DNA of 64,000 bases from Plumapathes pennacea (taxonomy: Eukaryota; Cnidaria; Anthozoa; Antipatharia; Myriopathidae). Made by a program: the position numbers and the translations under genes. Numbering within the stretch: the first letter of the stretch is position 1; every line of letters starts with the position of its first letter. Under the pieces are notes generated by a model. The model was not told the origin of the DNA. It was given only the letters and a program-made list of their open reading frames with translations, and ran no database searches. Shown piece by piece: positions 11,642 through 21,905 of the stretch. The DNA lies in the NCBI GenBank assembly GCA_964036295.1, contig OZ038469.1, positions 9,068,067-9,132,066 on the forward strand, in the 5' to 3' direction.

Positions 11642-13247
11642 CGTGGCGTTATTATTTGAAAATTGGAACATGATTGAAGAAGAAGTGGTCGTTGGTAGAT
11701 CTCGCTTTGAGCAGTTCTATTGTATTCCCAGTAATGTTTATGTGAAAGAAAATCGAACTCGTCCAAGACGAAGTCGTGAGCCAAGCCGAGTGCCTTTGAG
11801 TGAACTTTCGCGCGTTCTGAACAAGGACAGGAAAAGCAGGCGACTATTACGAGAATACATTTCAAAGAATGTCCCAAAGTCGTCAAAAGTTCATGATTAT
11901 ACCAGAGCTTACGTACTTCACAATGCTAATGCATTTCGTGAACGTGCGCGTAAACAACATGGAAACAATAGAAAGCCACAGAAATGCAAAGAGAAAATTA
12001 GGATCAATAAACCATCGCTGCGAGAAAGCTATAAGTTCAAAAAGAAGTTTGTCAAAAGTAAACGAGGTGCTAAGGTACGTTTGTATTTTAGAATGACTTC
12101 AAGGACAAGCATTTCGAGACCAGCTGTGTTCAGAGATAGAAATCACAAAATCAATTACTACGCGTTTTCTCTGTCAAGGGATATAGAAAAAAATCCCGGT
12201 CCTTCAGTAGTCGATCCAAACAAAACGATCATTGCACCGGCGTACATTCAAGGTAATGCTGCAATATTTGGAGATAATGCTGGACGACAATGTGTAGCTA
12301 TGTCTCTAGCAGCTGTCATATTTAACCACACGAATTTTATTTCTTTATCAGAGGATTTGAGCGAAATTATGAATGCTGGGAAGAATCTGTATTCCACTCT
12401 TTCGCAATTATCTAAGGACTATTTTTTGCTGCTGACAGATCTACCTGGAATGGTCACAATATATGAAACTCAGTATGAGCTGCAATACAGTGAAAGTTAC
12501 GTGGGTAATTTGTTTGGAACTTGCTTTCCCATCGAAGGCTTTGCTTACTGTACAACACTGACTGGGGCTTTTAATTTATTGCTCAGACAGGATTTCAGCT
12601 GCTTTATTCTGACAATAGGCTGTAGTACTGTAGCTGTATTTTGTTTGTCAGGTGGCAGGTTCAAAGTATTTGATTCTCATAGTAGAGATAGTTTTGGCAT
12701 GGAACATCCTGAAGGAAAATGTGTATTAATTGAACTTCGTTCAGTTGGCAATTTATTGGAATATTTCCAGACTTTATATGTACACTTGCCTGCCATTACA
12801 TTTGAAATTAAAGGAGTAAACATTTGTCTAACAGAAGACAGACACAACAGGCACAGATGTGAAGAACCTACAACTGTTCAGCAAAGAAGTAAAGCAATTA
12901 TTTGCAAATGTAAGCAGTGCTGTGCAATTTCTTTCTATAGCATTTGTTTCTCTGTAATTAAATCTTGCAGCTATTGGAATTCTGATACATTAAGTGCTGT
13001 AATTGAAAAAGGTAACACATTTTACAGGAAAATGAATGTTGACAAACACCTTGTGATAAGTGATTTACCAAATAAACTAGAGATATGTGCAGGCACTGAT
13101 GTTAATGTTGTCTTTACTGCTAAAAGACAAGGAGTTCTGTCTAAGGACAAAAGTTTAAGCAAGCAGAATCTTCATGAACTTATTACACAAAACAATAGGA
13201 ATAATACTGGCTTTCTGTTGCCAGATGACAAAATAACATGTGTATAA
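11616..13247 (+). CDS. 2A peptide plus C76/OTU-like cysteine protease
   Basis: The 543-codon ORF is uninterrupted. Residues 1-188 are basic (Arg/Lys-rich, e.g. RRSREPSR, KKFVKSKRGAK). Residues 189-196 are DIEKNPGP, the canonical 2A ribosome-skipping motif, which would release the basic part from the rest after Gly195. The downstream domain opens with GDNAGRQCVAMSLAAVIFNH (candidate nucleophile Cys226) and carries FKVFDSHSRDSFG (candidate His355), the layout of viral-type deubiquitinase (C76) or OTU-like cysteine proteases. A Cys-rich segment (CKCKQCC) follows near residue 430. Known Helentrons encode OTU proteases and many cnidarian helicase-type elements have a similar domain; the helicase is absent here. 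Function is inferred from motifs only. Confidence 0.7.
   Translation: MKIKQAADNVALLFENWNMIEEEVVVGRSRFEQFYCIPSNVYVKENRTRPRRSREPSRVPLSELSRVLNKDRKSRRLLREYISKNVPKSSKVHDYTRAYVLHNANAFRERARKQHGNNRKPQKCKEKIRINKPSLRESYKFKKKFVKSKRGAKVRLYFRMTSRTSISRPAVFRDRNHKINYYAFSLSRDIEKNPGPSVVDPNKTIIAPAYIQGNAAIFGDNAGRQCVAMSLAAVIFNHTNFISLSEDLSEIMNAGKNLYSTLSQLSKDYFLLLTDLPGMVTIYETQYELQYSESYVGNLFGTCFPIEGFAYCTTLTGAFNLLLRQDFSCFILTIGCSTVAVFCLSGGRFKVFDSHSRDSFGMEHPEGKCVLIELRSVGNLLEYFQTLYVHLPAITFEIKGVNICLTEDRHNRHRCEEPTTVQQRSKAIICKCKQCCAISFYSICFSVIKSCSYWNSDTLSAVIEKGNTFYRKMNVDKHLVISDLPNKLEICAGTDVNVVFTAKRQGVLSKDKSLSKQNLHELITQNNRNNTGFLLPDDKITCV
12180..12203 (+). other. 2A (StopGo) recoding site
   Basis: The codons spell DIEKNPGP, matching the D(V/I)ExNPG-P consensus exactly. 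Known 2A sites make the ribosome skip the bond before the final Pro. It is preceded by NYYAFSLSR. Activity here is predicted, not shown. Confidence 0.85.
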
Positions 13248-13852
13248 TTTATTGTTTCTTGATACAGTGTCTGATGAATAAATACAGACTGTACTGTGCT
13301 TGCACACCTCTATGGTTCTATCATTTCCATGCAGAAACTCTTGCATGAGGCAGAGTTCACTTCTTACATTCCTCACCTTCAATTTTATTTTTGTTACAAA
13401 GCACGAATACTCGAAAGCCTAATAAAAGAAACTCATTCAGTAAAAAGAAAACAGATTATTATTGGAGCAAAGGCTGGATTAATCGTGGCCTCTGGTTAGA
13501 AATAAGTGCTCGAAGTCAAACTGTCAAAATCAGCTGTGCATAAATACAGTAAGTGTCGCAAGTCACTCTTCTCTTGCTGGCTGACCTATCACCCCTAAGC
13601 TCAAAATGCATCTCTTAAAATGAGTCTCTTAAACTTGAAGCAAATGTATGAGTGTTCTATGAAAATTTATAATTTTATCAGGTTTCCTTTGAGCAAGGTC
13701 TCAAAAACCAAGTTCTCTATGCTGTATAATATTTTTCTGGTGAGACTGAAACCCGATGGGGTACTCCGCTATATCAGCCACATTAGGTATGTGCCGTATA
13801 CATTTTTAAAGTTAGGTTATAGAAACTCAGATATCTTGGTCTGAAATACGCT

Positions 13853-13911
13853 AAGCGTTTTCAGGACTGGGCAGCACACCCACCCAAAATTATGATGAGT
13901 ACCCCCCTCCC

Positions 13912-13945
<34 letters not shown>
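13853..13945. repeat. Repeat fragment ending in a poly-C tract
   Basis: The segment GCACACCCACCCAAAATTATG, then AGTACCCCCC, runs into about 30 C residues (13914-13945). Its reverse complement matches the left end of the repeat at 55652 onward (GGGGAGTATTCATCATAATT). This is an insertion within the 3' part of the Helitron-like element. Tract length may be unreliable. Confidence 0.5.
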
Positions 13946-14230
13946 ATCCTGGGAGTCTCGCTCTTGTCCCTACTTTTAATGTTAGTTTATTCTCGTCTCG
14001 ACCCAACTCACGCCACGAGCTCACTGGCAATTCCAGTCTTGTTGCACATGATTTGCACACGGCTTCACTATTTGCTCTAATAGCCCACTGCAGTTTCTGT
14101 AACAAATGAATCTTTGAAGTAGGGGACGACTCGCAGTCTTTTTATTTCAGGATTCGTCATTTCCATGTCTTTGTACTTATTTATATAATGGTTTTTTAAC
14201 CAATCAGAGCGCGCGTAGTATCATAGTTAA

Positions 14231-14690
14231 TTTACAATATTCTTTACAAAAATTGCCACTCTTCTACCTTGGCGATTTCTGTCTTTCCTAAGTAGCTCAT
14301 ACCCTTTGACCTTCATAATGTCGTTACTGAGTGTGCTATCGAGCCGGGTTTCATTGAGTGCTAGAAGGTCGACAGATTCATCATTTAAGAAAATTCTAGT
14401 TTCTTCGATATGCTTAGCCAGGCTAGCTGCGTTATGTGAGACTATTTTAAAACCTCTTTTAGGTGGGAGTTTGGTTGCTGGTTTGGGACTTTGTAGTCTG
14501 GCTGGGCCCTTGATCCCCTCTTTAACCTAGTTTCTACAGTCTAGTACATTAATAATGTTCTTGGCAAGCATTGCCGTACCTTTCTTGTTCAAGAGGTGCC
14601 CGTCGCTGTTTAGATGTTCCGGCTTTGATGTTAGAGTTGTCGATGAAGGACCACCATCTCTGGTTACAGTAGGACTCTGGTTACAGTAGG
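14231..14690 (-). pseudogene. CR1-like LINE, ORF1 end and endonuclease N-terminus
   Basis: Reading the minus strand from 14690, a frame contains HLNSDGHLLNKKGTAMLAKN, which resembles the C-terminal block of SGNH-hydrolase-like ORF1 proteins. After a stop comes the start of an APE endonuclease: IVSHNAASLAKHIEETR, then SVDLLALNETRLDS (with the metal-binding Glu) and YELLRKDRNRQGRR. It breaks off at 14231, in the loop where the 9594 end of the other CR1 piece resumes (INYITRTDLD). Both breakpoints carry ATAGTTAA. I infer these are two halves of one element. The 5' end at about 14690 abuts Helitron-like copy B. Confidence 0.7.
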
Positions 14691-14691
14691 A

Positions 14692-15202
14692 CAATGAAAA
14701 ATACACCGAAATAGTCCTGAGCATTGAGTTTGCAGTCACAAATGGACTGAACACACTGTGAACAAAACCGCAATAATAATTTAAACATGTCTCGTGTTAC
14801 ATTCCTCGCTTTCAATTTTATATTTGTTACAGAGCACGAATACTCAAAAGCCTGATAGAAGAAACATATTCAGTTAATAAAAGAAAGCACATAAGTATTG
14901 AAGCGAAGGCTGGAAGAATCGACGTCGATTGTGCATAAGAAGAGATGTCACGCATTCTTAAAATGCAGGGTCGCTTAACCTTTAAGAAGCAAGTGTATGA
15001 GTGTTGTAATGATAATTTATAGTTTAATCAGGTTTCATTTAAGCAAGGTGTCAAAAGCCAAGTTCTCTATACTTTGTGATATTTTTCTGGTGAGAAACTG
15101 GAAGTCTCTCTTGGGAGTTCCACTCTTGTCCCTACTTTCCATTTTAGTATATTCTGGTCTCGACGCAACTCATGCTGCGAGCAACTGGCAACGCCAGTCT
15201 AG
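14692..15202 (+). mobile_element. Helitron-like copy B, 3' part only
   Basis: From AATGAAAAATACACCG to the terminal hairpin ACTGGCAACGCCAGT plus CTAG (15199-15202), this matches the 3' half of the element at 10831-14041 and of the copy at 17000-20447. The 5' half is missing, replaced at 14690 by the CR1. The base after CTAG is T (TTATGTC), as expected for Helitron-type ends. It has no coding capacity. Confidence 0.6.
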
Positions 15203-15239
15203 TTATGTCATGAAATCATGTATCAACAAGCATATCATG

Positions 15240-16999
15240 CGAGGTAAACCGGATTTTGACTCGTTATAATAGTTTCGTAACACATTTTATTCAAGCTTCT
15301 GCGGACAGCAAACACCCAGGGGAGTTCTGGTCGAAATTCAGACCTTTACTACCATCAAAAGACGTGCCTCTACGATCCATCTCTCTCCTGGAGGGAGGGC
15401 AGCTTATAACAGATCCATTATTGGTTGCAAATACTTTTAACAACTACTTTGTGAACTGTGTCTCAGATCACGTTCCTGATCTACATGAGGATGCTTTCAT
15501 AACACACCCTAGCATATGTGAGATTCAACGAAGATTTGGTGACATGTTCTTTGCCTTTCGGACAGTAGATGACTTAAGTGTCCAAAGGTTGCTGAATGAT
15601 CTGAAACCCAATAAGGCTACAGGTCCAGACCTGATATCTCCAAAAGTTCTAAGGATAAAGCTCATAAACCATTGCATCACTTCTACTACATGGCCTAGTA
15701 AATGGAAACAAAGTAATGTCTCCCCAATCCTTAAGAAGGACTGCGACACCGACAAAGGCCTGTATCAGTCCTCACAGCCATATCGAAAATTCTGGAGAAA
15801 ATCAAATATAAGCAAATGATCGAGTATATTCAACCAATAATCTCAGACAATCTTTCAGGATTCTTGAAGGGACATTCTTGTGGTACGGCTCTCTTGAAAA
15901 TGACTGAGGGCTTTCGCAGATCCCTGGATGATGACCAACATACTGTTGCCGTTGCCGTTGACCTCTCCAAGGCTTTCGACTCTATAAGCCATAGTCTCCT
16001 CATTACCAAACTGAAGGCTTATGGCTTCTCTAGTGATGCTATCTCTTTGATCCGGTCCTATCTCACCCAAAGACAGCAGCGGGTGAGGATTGGAAATACA
16101 TTTTCAGAAAACCAAACAGTTAAGCATGGAGTGCCACAGGGCTCCATCTTGGGACCATCACTGTTTAATATTTTTATAAATGATTACACTTTTTTGTTAA
16201 GGATGTCTCTTTGAGGCTTTATGCAGATGACACGACAAAATACTGTGTTAATCAATGTCCGGTCAGCTTACAAGTTATAGTAAAGAGTATATAATCTAGA
16301 TACACTGATCTCATGGTTTAAGAGCAATTATCTCAGAGTCAATGACACCAAAACCAAGGTCCTGCCTCTGGGACGGGAGCCAATACCTTACCAGTTGTTC
16401 ACTGAAAGAAACGGTCCACCCTTAAGCATTGTCAATTGCCTTAAACTTCTTGGACTAACTATTGACAACAATCTTACTTTTAATCAGCAAGTGAAGTTAA
16501 CCTCAAACAAGATAAATGCCAAAGTAGCCTCATTGAGGCGTGTTAGGAATTTTATTCCAACTGAAGTCATGGTAACAATATACAAGGCTTTCATTCTACC
16601 ACACCTAGAGTATTGCTCTCCAGCTCTAATTGGTTTAACTCCTGGTCTATCCAACAAACTTGAGCTGACTAATCAATATGCCATCAGAACAGTGTTGAAA
16701 ATACCCAAGACTACTTCGTACAACAACTTATTGAGCATGGTCGGGCTCAAGTCCATAGAGCACCGCAGATATGTTCAATCTTTGCTGCTTCTACACAAGT
16801 GTGTTCACAACTGTGCTCCTAATTATATTTACAGTTATTTTCATTTCGGGCTAGCACATACAATCTTAGGGGAGACATGATTCTTCACCTGCCAAATTAT
16901 AATTCAAAGCATTTTCATAACTCTTTTACCTATATAATAACTAAATTGTGGAATAGCTTACCTAACGATATTCGTATCATATTTTCTCCAGTTATTTTT
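15240..16999 (+). pseudogene. CR1/L2-like LINE RT, first part, split by Helitron
   Basis: The 5'-truncated element starts in the endonuclease-RT linker (MRGKPDFDS, FWSKFRPLLPSKD). It then has RT blocks LNDLKPNKATGPD, VAVDLSKAFDSISHS, HGVPQGSILGPS and an intact LRLYADDT box near 16218, followed by the thumb and C-terminal domain (LPHLEYCSPAL, HRRYVQSLLLLHKC). Several frameshifts separate the ORFs 15256-15819, 15816-16214, 16395-16880 and 16877 onward, so it is dead. The frame reaches LWNSLPNDIR then SPVIF at about 16999 and continues at 20448 (KSKIDNIELS) beyond the inserted Helitron-like element. The family assignment is by motif only. Confidence 0.85.
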
Positions 17000-17187
17000 G
17001 CTCGCGGGGGCCTGAGGCCCAGCGCGAGCTTAAAAACGCAAATTTTTATTTTTTATATTTTTCCTTTTTGTCGGTCGAGAATGGGCACACGGTGATTGGT
17101 TCATATTATCACGTGGTTTGTGATGACGTAATTGACTTCGCTAAACAACTCGAGATGTGGCCAGTGAATTGCTCTTTACTTGTGTGT

Positions 17188-18376
17188 AAAAGTTAACTGC
17201 ATCCCATCCAAACTTAACACCATTTGGCTCTGGAATATGCACGGATAAACTGGATTTTCGGGAACGATTTTGGCTCGTGTTCACCGCGGAATTTTTGAGA
17301 ATAGCCATAAACAAATGTTTGATGGATACCGCTGGGGGATTGCAAATATCTCTGTCGCCGATAAATATTTAGTCTCGACGAAACTTTCTGTGGCGACACG
17401 AAATACTTTTGGGAAGATAACAGGGCGAAAACAGAAACCAAAGCTACGGTGAGCTTTAGCCGTAAAACAATGACGCTTTATGCTTTACTCTGTACATGAC
17501 ATCTGTTGCCTCATAAGTTCTTCTGCGTATCGTACATTGCCTGTTGAAGTGTTTCTTTCACTCGATCATGTAGCCTTTGTTTCGCAATGGTCATTGAATA
17601 CCAGAAATGAAAAATACACCGAAATAATTCTGAGGATTGAGTTTGCAGTCACAAATGGACTGAACACACTGTGAACAAAACCGCAATAATAATGTAAACA
17701 TCTCTCGTGCATGTGACATTCCTCGCTTTCAATTTTATATTTGCTACAGAACACGAATACTCGAAAGCCTGATAGAAAAAACGTATTGAGTTAATAAAAG
17801 AAAACACATAAGTAGTGAAGCAAAAAAGTTAACTGCATCCCATTCAAACTCAACACTATTTGGCTCTGTGGAATATGCACGGATAAACTGTATTTTAGGA
17901 AAAGATTTTGGCTTGCGTTCACCGCGGAAGCTTTGAGAATAGTCGTAAACAAATGTTTGATGGATACCGCTGGGGGATTGCAAATATCTCCGTCGCCGAT
18001 AAATATTTAGTCCCGACGAAACTTTCTGTGGCGACAAGAAATACTTTTGGGAAGATAACTGGGCGAAAACAGAAACCAAAGCTACGGTGAGCTTTAGCCG
18101 TAAAACAATGAGTGACGCTTTATGCTTTACTCTGTACATGACATCTGTTGCCTTATAACATTCTTCTGCGTATCGTACATTGCCTGTTGAAGTGTTTCTT
18201 TCATTCGATCATGTAGCCTTTGTTTCGCAATGGTCATTGAATACCAGAAATGAAAAATACACCGAAATAATTCTGAGGATTGAGTTTGCAGTCACAAATG
18301 GACTGAACACACTGTGAACAAAATCGCAATAATATTGTAAACATCTCTCGTGTGACATTCCTCGCTTTCAATTTTA
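17188..18376 (+). repeat. Two-copy tandem duplication inside Helitron copy C/D
   Basis: Both units start AAGTTAACTGCATCCCAT and run through GGATACCGCTGGGGG, GATAACTGGGCGAAAAC and TGGACTGAACACACTG. The second unit is cut at 18376 by the inserted LINE. Units are nearly identical, so the duplication is recent relative to other copies. Confidence 0.75.
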
Positions 18377-20030
18377 TTCCTCCGCGTGCAGTAAAACAAA
18401 CAGCAGACGTACTTTGTTACCCTCTAAGTACGTTAGTTAACTACGTGCTAGACGATGGTAAAATACCGCAACAGTGGAAACTTGGGGAAGTTGCACCTGG
18501 TCTATAAGAAGAACTGTGCCTTAAACAAATCAAACTATAGGCCATTTACCATTCTGCCGTCACTCTCAAAAGTGTTTGAGAGGCTAATGGACGCCAGAGT
18601 GAGTCCCCACTTTGAGAACATTTTTCATAAGTACGTTTTCGCCTATAGGAAACATCATGGTTGTGATGCCGCTTTGCTCAGCCTAACCGAACAGTGGAAA
18701 AAGGAACTCGATAACCACAAAATTATTGGTCTCGTCTCGATGGACCTGTCAAAGGCATTCGACACACTACCGCATGAGCTAATAATAAAAAAGCTAAGGC
18801 TATACGGAGCTGATGACAAAACAGCCTAACTCTTTAAGGATTATCTATCAAATCGCCTTCAACGAGTTAAGATCGGAAACAGCTACTCCGCCTGGCAGAG
18901 CATCACGGCCGGAATCCCGCAGGGCTCCATACTTGGCCCTGTCTTATTCAACATCTTCATGAATGATCTTGCTTATGTTGTTAAACAAAGCTCATTGTCA
19001 GCTTATGCAGACGACACACAAATCTTCCATGCAGATAAAGACCCTAACAAAGTCGAAGAAACCATAAACGATGATTTATCTAACGTCGATAAATGGTACA
19101 AAGAAAACGGAATGAAAAGAAACCCCTCTAAGTATCAAGCAATGATCTTGGGTAAAACACAGAAAAAACTAAAATTTCATTGCGAGAACATAGTCATCCC
19201 GAACAGTGAAGCGTTCGAGTTACTAGGTGTCACCGTGGATGACGAACTTAAATTTGACCTGCACACCGCTAAAGTCTGCAGGAAGGTATCTCAGCAGGTT
19301 GCTGTGTTAAGGCATATGAGGAACATGTTACCATTCGAAATAAGGGTGAGAATCTACAAATCCTTTATTGTTCCACACTTTACTTACTGTGCAGAAACTT
19401 GGCATTTCTGCAGCAAGACGTCTGCCGACAAACTAGATAAGGTAAATGAGCGCGCCGTCCGCTTCGTCTTCAGAGACAAAAGTACCCCGTATGAAGATCT
19501 ACTCAAGAAGTTAGGCAGCACTTCATTAAGACACCAAAGAGCGATTAAAATCCTCAGTACTGTTTATAAGTTGATAAATAATAGTAACACTCCAGAGAGC
19601 CTGAGGGGCCTACTCGAGCGCAGAAACAATGTATACAATTTAAGAGGAAAAGACATCCTGAAACTACCAAAGCCTAACACAACCACATACGGTCTTAATT
19701 CGTGGCGTTACAAGGCTGCCAAGCTATGGAATGCCCTCCCTGACACAGTGCGAACGGCAGCCAACCTTAAAGCCTTCAAGAAAGGTCTTTATGACATTGA
19801 ATTATTATAATTATAATGATTATATTTTCTATTGCTTTTAGTCAATTTTACTCTGTATATATCTATTTATAGTCTTAATTACTTCTATTCTTATATATTA
19901 ATTCAGTTCTTGGCATTACCTGTAAATTAGCTTGTGTTTTCCCGTATTCTGGGCACACTATCTATAGCTAAGTGTAATTGATCACGTAAAATAAAGGTTT
20001 ATCTATCTATCTATCTATCTATCTATATTT
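18377..20030 (+). pseudogene. CR1/L2-like LINE, 5'-truncated, with (TATC)n tail
   Basis: The RT begins at the fingers (SNYRPFTILPSLSKVFERL), followed by LVSMDLSKAFDTLPHE, an in-frame TAA at 18827-18829 and, in the same frame, GIPQGSILGPVLFNI and an intact LSAYADDTQIF box. The C-terminal domain is complete to LYDIELL (stop near 19810). A 3' UTR follows, ending AAAGGTT and then seven or so TATC repeats (about 20003-20030), the kind of short 3' tandem tail CR1/L2 elements leave. The insertion splits the sequence CAATTTTAT/ATTTGTTACAG that is continuous in the sister Helitron copies, so the limits are clear. One stop codon and loss of the 5' end make it inactive. Confidence 0.85.
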
Positions 20031-20447
20031 GTTACAGAGCACTAATACTCGAAAGCCTGATAGAAGAAACATACTGAGTTAATAAAAGAAAACACATAAG
20101 TAGTGAAGCGAAGGCTGGATTGATCGTGGCCTCTGATTAGAAATAAGAGTCAAAGTCAAACTGTCATAATCGATTGTGCATAAAAAGATATGTCACGCAT
20201 TCTCAAAATGTAGGGTCGCTCAACCTTTAAGAAGCAAGTGTATGAGTGTTGTAATAATAATTTTTAGTTTAATCAAGGTGTCAAAGGAGCAAGGTGTCAA
20301 AAGCCAAGTTCTCTATGCTGTGTGATATTTTTATGGTGAGAAACTGGAAGTCTCTCTTGGGAATTCCGCTCTTGTCCCCTACTTTCCATTTTATATTCTG
20401 GTCTCGACCCAACTCACGCCGCGAGCTCACTGGCAACGCCAGTCTAG

Positions 20448-20835
<388 letters not shown>

Positions 20836-21751
20836 CCAGCCAAAGAAACCTGTTTCTCGTGTTATTCAAACGGTAGATTTCCTGTCGATTTTTCAGTCGA
20901 TTTTTCATTAGCGACAGAATCCACTCGAGACAATTTTATAAACAAACAACTTAGACATACCACAGTCAATCTACATCTGCAATTATGTCATGAAATTATG
21001 TGTCAACAAACATATCAGCGAACGCAAAAAGCTCGGAATAAGCTTTACCTTTGCCAAAACATATGTCACACCATACAGCCGTGTTTCTTCTTTCGTGAGA
21101 GAAGCGTATATTCGCAAATGTGCCCAGAATTGTCGCTCTAAATGCGAATCTGTGTCGCCTGTTTACCAGATACTACGGATATGTCAGCCAACCAAAGAAT
21201 CGGCAATACTCATTGATTCTCCGCGTGCGAGAGAGCCATATTTAGAAGACCCCTCCCTGGAGAGGTAATTTAGCTTCTGACATTCTGTCGACAAGTTATA
21301 ACATTAGCACGGAAACCCTTTACTGGAAATCTCTCTGTGCATTCTTCGTGTTTAGTAGATAATAAAAGACAAACTTTCTCACAGGTCCTACACCACGGCG
21401 GCTTTTATCACACTTCATGCCCCTCCCCCCTCAGAAATTTTTGCCACCTAGAGGGGGGAACATTTTATTGACCTAATGAGATGGGCCGAACGGTAGTTTG
21501 TCCGAGGCGATGACATAGAAGCTATTTGCATATATGCAAATAGTTTCAAAAATCTCCCACAGACGTACTTGCTAACACTTACGCTAACACGTACGGTTTT
21601 CGGAACACGGTCCGAGCTGACGAAAATTTAATTTTTGATTCGGTCCCAGTTTCCTCTCGGAAACCTGATTTTAGTCACAACCTTTTGGCTTGTGCGCTGG
21701 TACGCTGGCACGCTGGCTCGGTGGCTCGGCTATTATGTAAGAACGATCGAG
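20836..21751. other. No gene seen; target repeat and 5' flank of SLC16 exon
   Basis: A 35-base segment at 20983-21017 repeats one at 15203-15237 (32 of 35 identical by eye). ORF 20990-21268 is not convincing. From about 21600 the sequence leads into the transporter exon and probably includes its promoter and 5' UTR. Confidence 0.4.
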
Positions 21752-21905
21752 ATGGCTGCGCACTTTGTAGCCGACAGTCGTTGGTCCTGGTTAGTTTGCT
21801 TGTGCGCCACGTTATGCCAGGCCGTGAACATGGGCATACTGTTGACATTTGGGGTTTTGCTGCCGGTAATTATGGAGAAATTCGATTCGAGCAGGCAAGC
21901 AACGG
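21752..21905 (+). CDS. First exon of an SLC16 monocarboxylate-transporter-like gene
   Basis: The ATG at 21752 starts MAAHFVADSRWSWLVCLC, and the exon ends with FGVLLPVIMEKFDSSRQAT before a donor (CGG|GTAGGT at 21906). In SLC16 proteins the first transmembrane helix follows a D-G-G-W-G-W-type motif; here it is DSRWSW, followed by a hydrophobic helix and the conserved (S/T)FGV-(F/L)-x-P turn. These are proton-coupled carriers of monocarboxylates in the plasma membrane. I could not find exons for helices 2-11 downstream, only a possible last exon at 24644. An upstream in-frame extension exists but is not family-like. The gene may be a decayed partial copy. Confidence 0.6.

Larger units (their letters stand above)
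10831..14041 (+). mobile_element. Helitron/Helentron-like element with 2A-protease gene
   Basis: The 3' terminus is a hairpin (ACTGGC, loop, CCAGT) followed by CTTG, a variant of the CTAG seen in sister copies ending at 15202 and 20447. The 5' end near 10831 (TCTCGTGGTGAAGCC then CGAGCTTA) resembles 17000 onward (CTCGCGGGGGCC then CGCGAGCTTA), and both are followed by CACACGGTGATTGGTTCATATT. Sister copies share ends but not the internal gene, which is typical of internally deleted Helitron derivatives. No Rep nuclease or helicase was found, so this copy is non-autonomous. A T-rich target (TT on both sides) fits Helentron/Helitron2 preference better than A|T. Assignment to Helitrons is inference from termini and gene content. 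Confidence 0.55.
17000..20447 (+). mobile_element. Helitron-like copy C/D, internally deleted, carries a LINE
   Basis: The left end (GCTCGCGGGGGCCTGAGGCC) is followed by the same leader as at 10831-11042 (CACACGGTGATTGGTTCATA). The right end is the hairpin ACTGGCAACGCCAGT plus CTAG at 20444-20447. It lacks the 2A-protease gene. A segment of about 637 bases is tandemly duplicated inside (17188-17823 and 17824 onward), and a LINE is inserted at about 18377. Both sides of the whole insertion belong to one LINE reading frame, which fixes the boundaries to within a few T residues. Confidence 0.65.
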
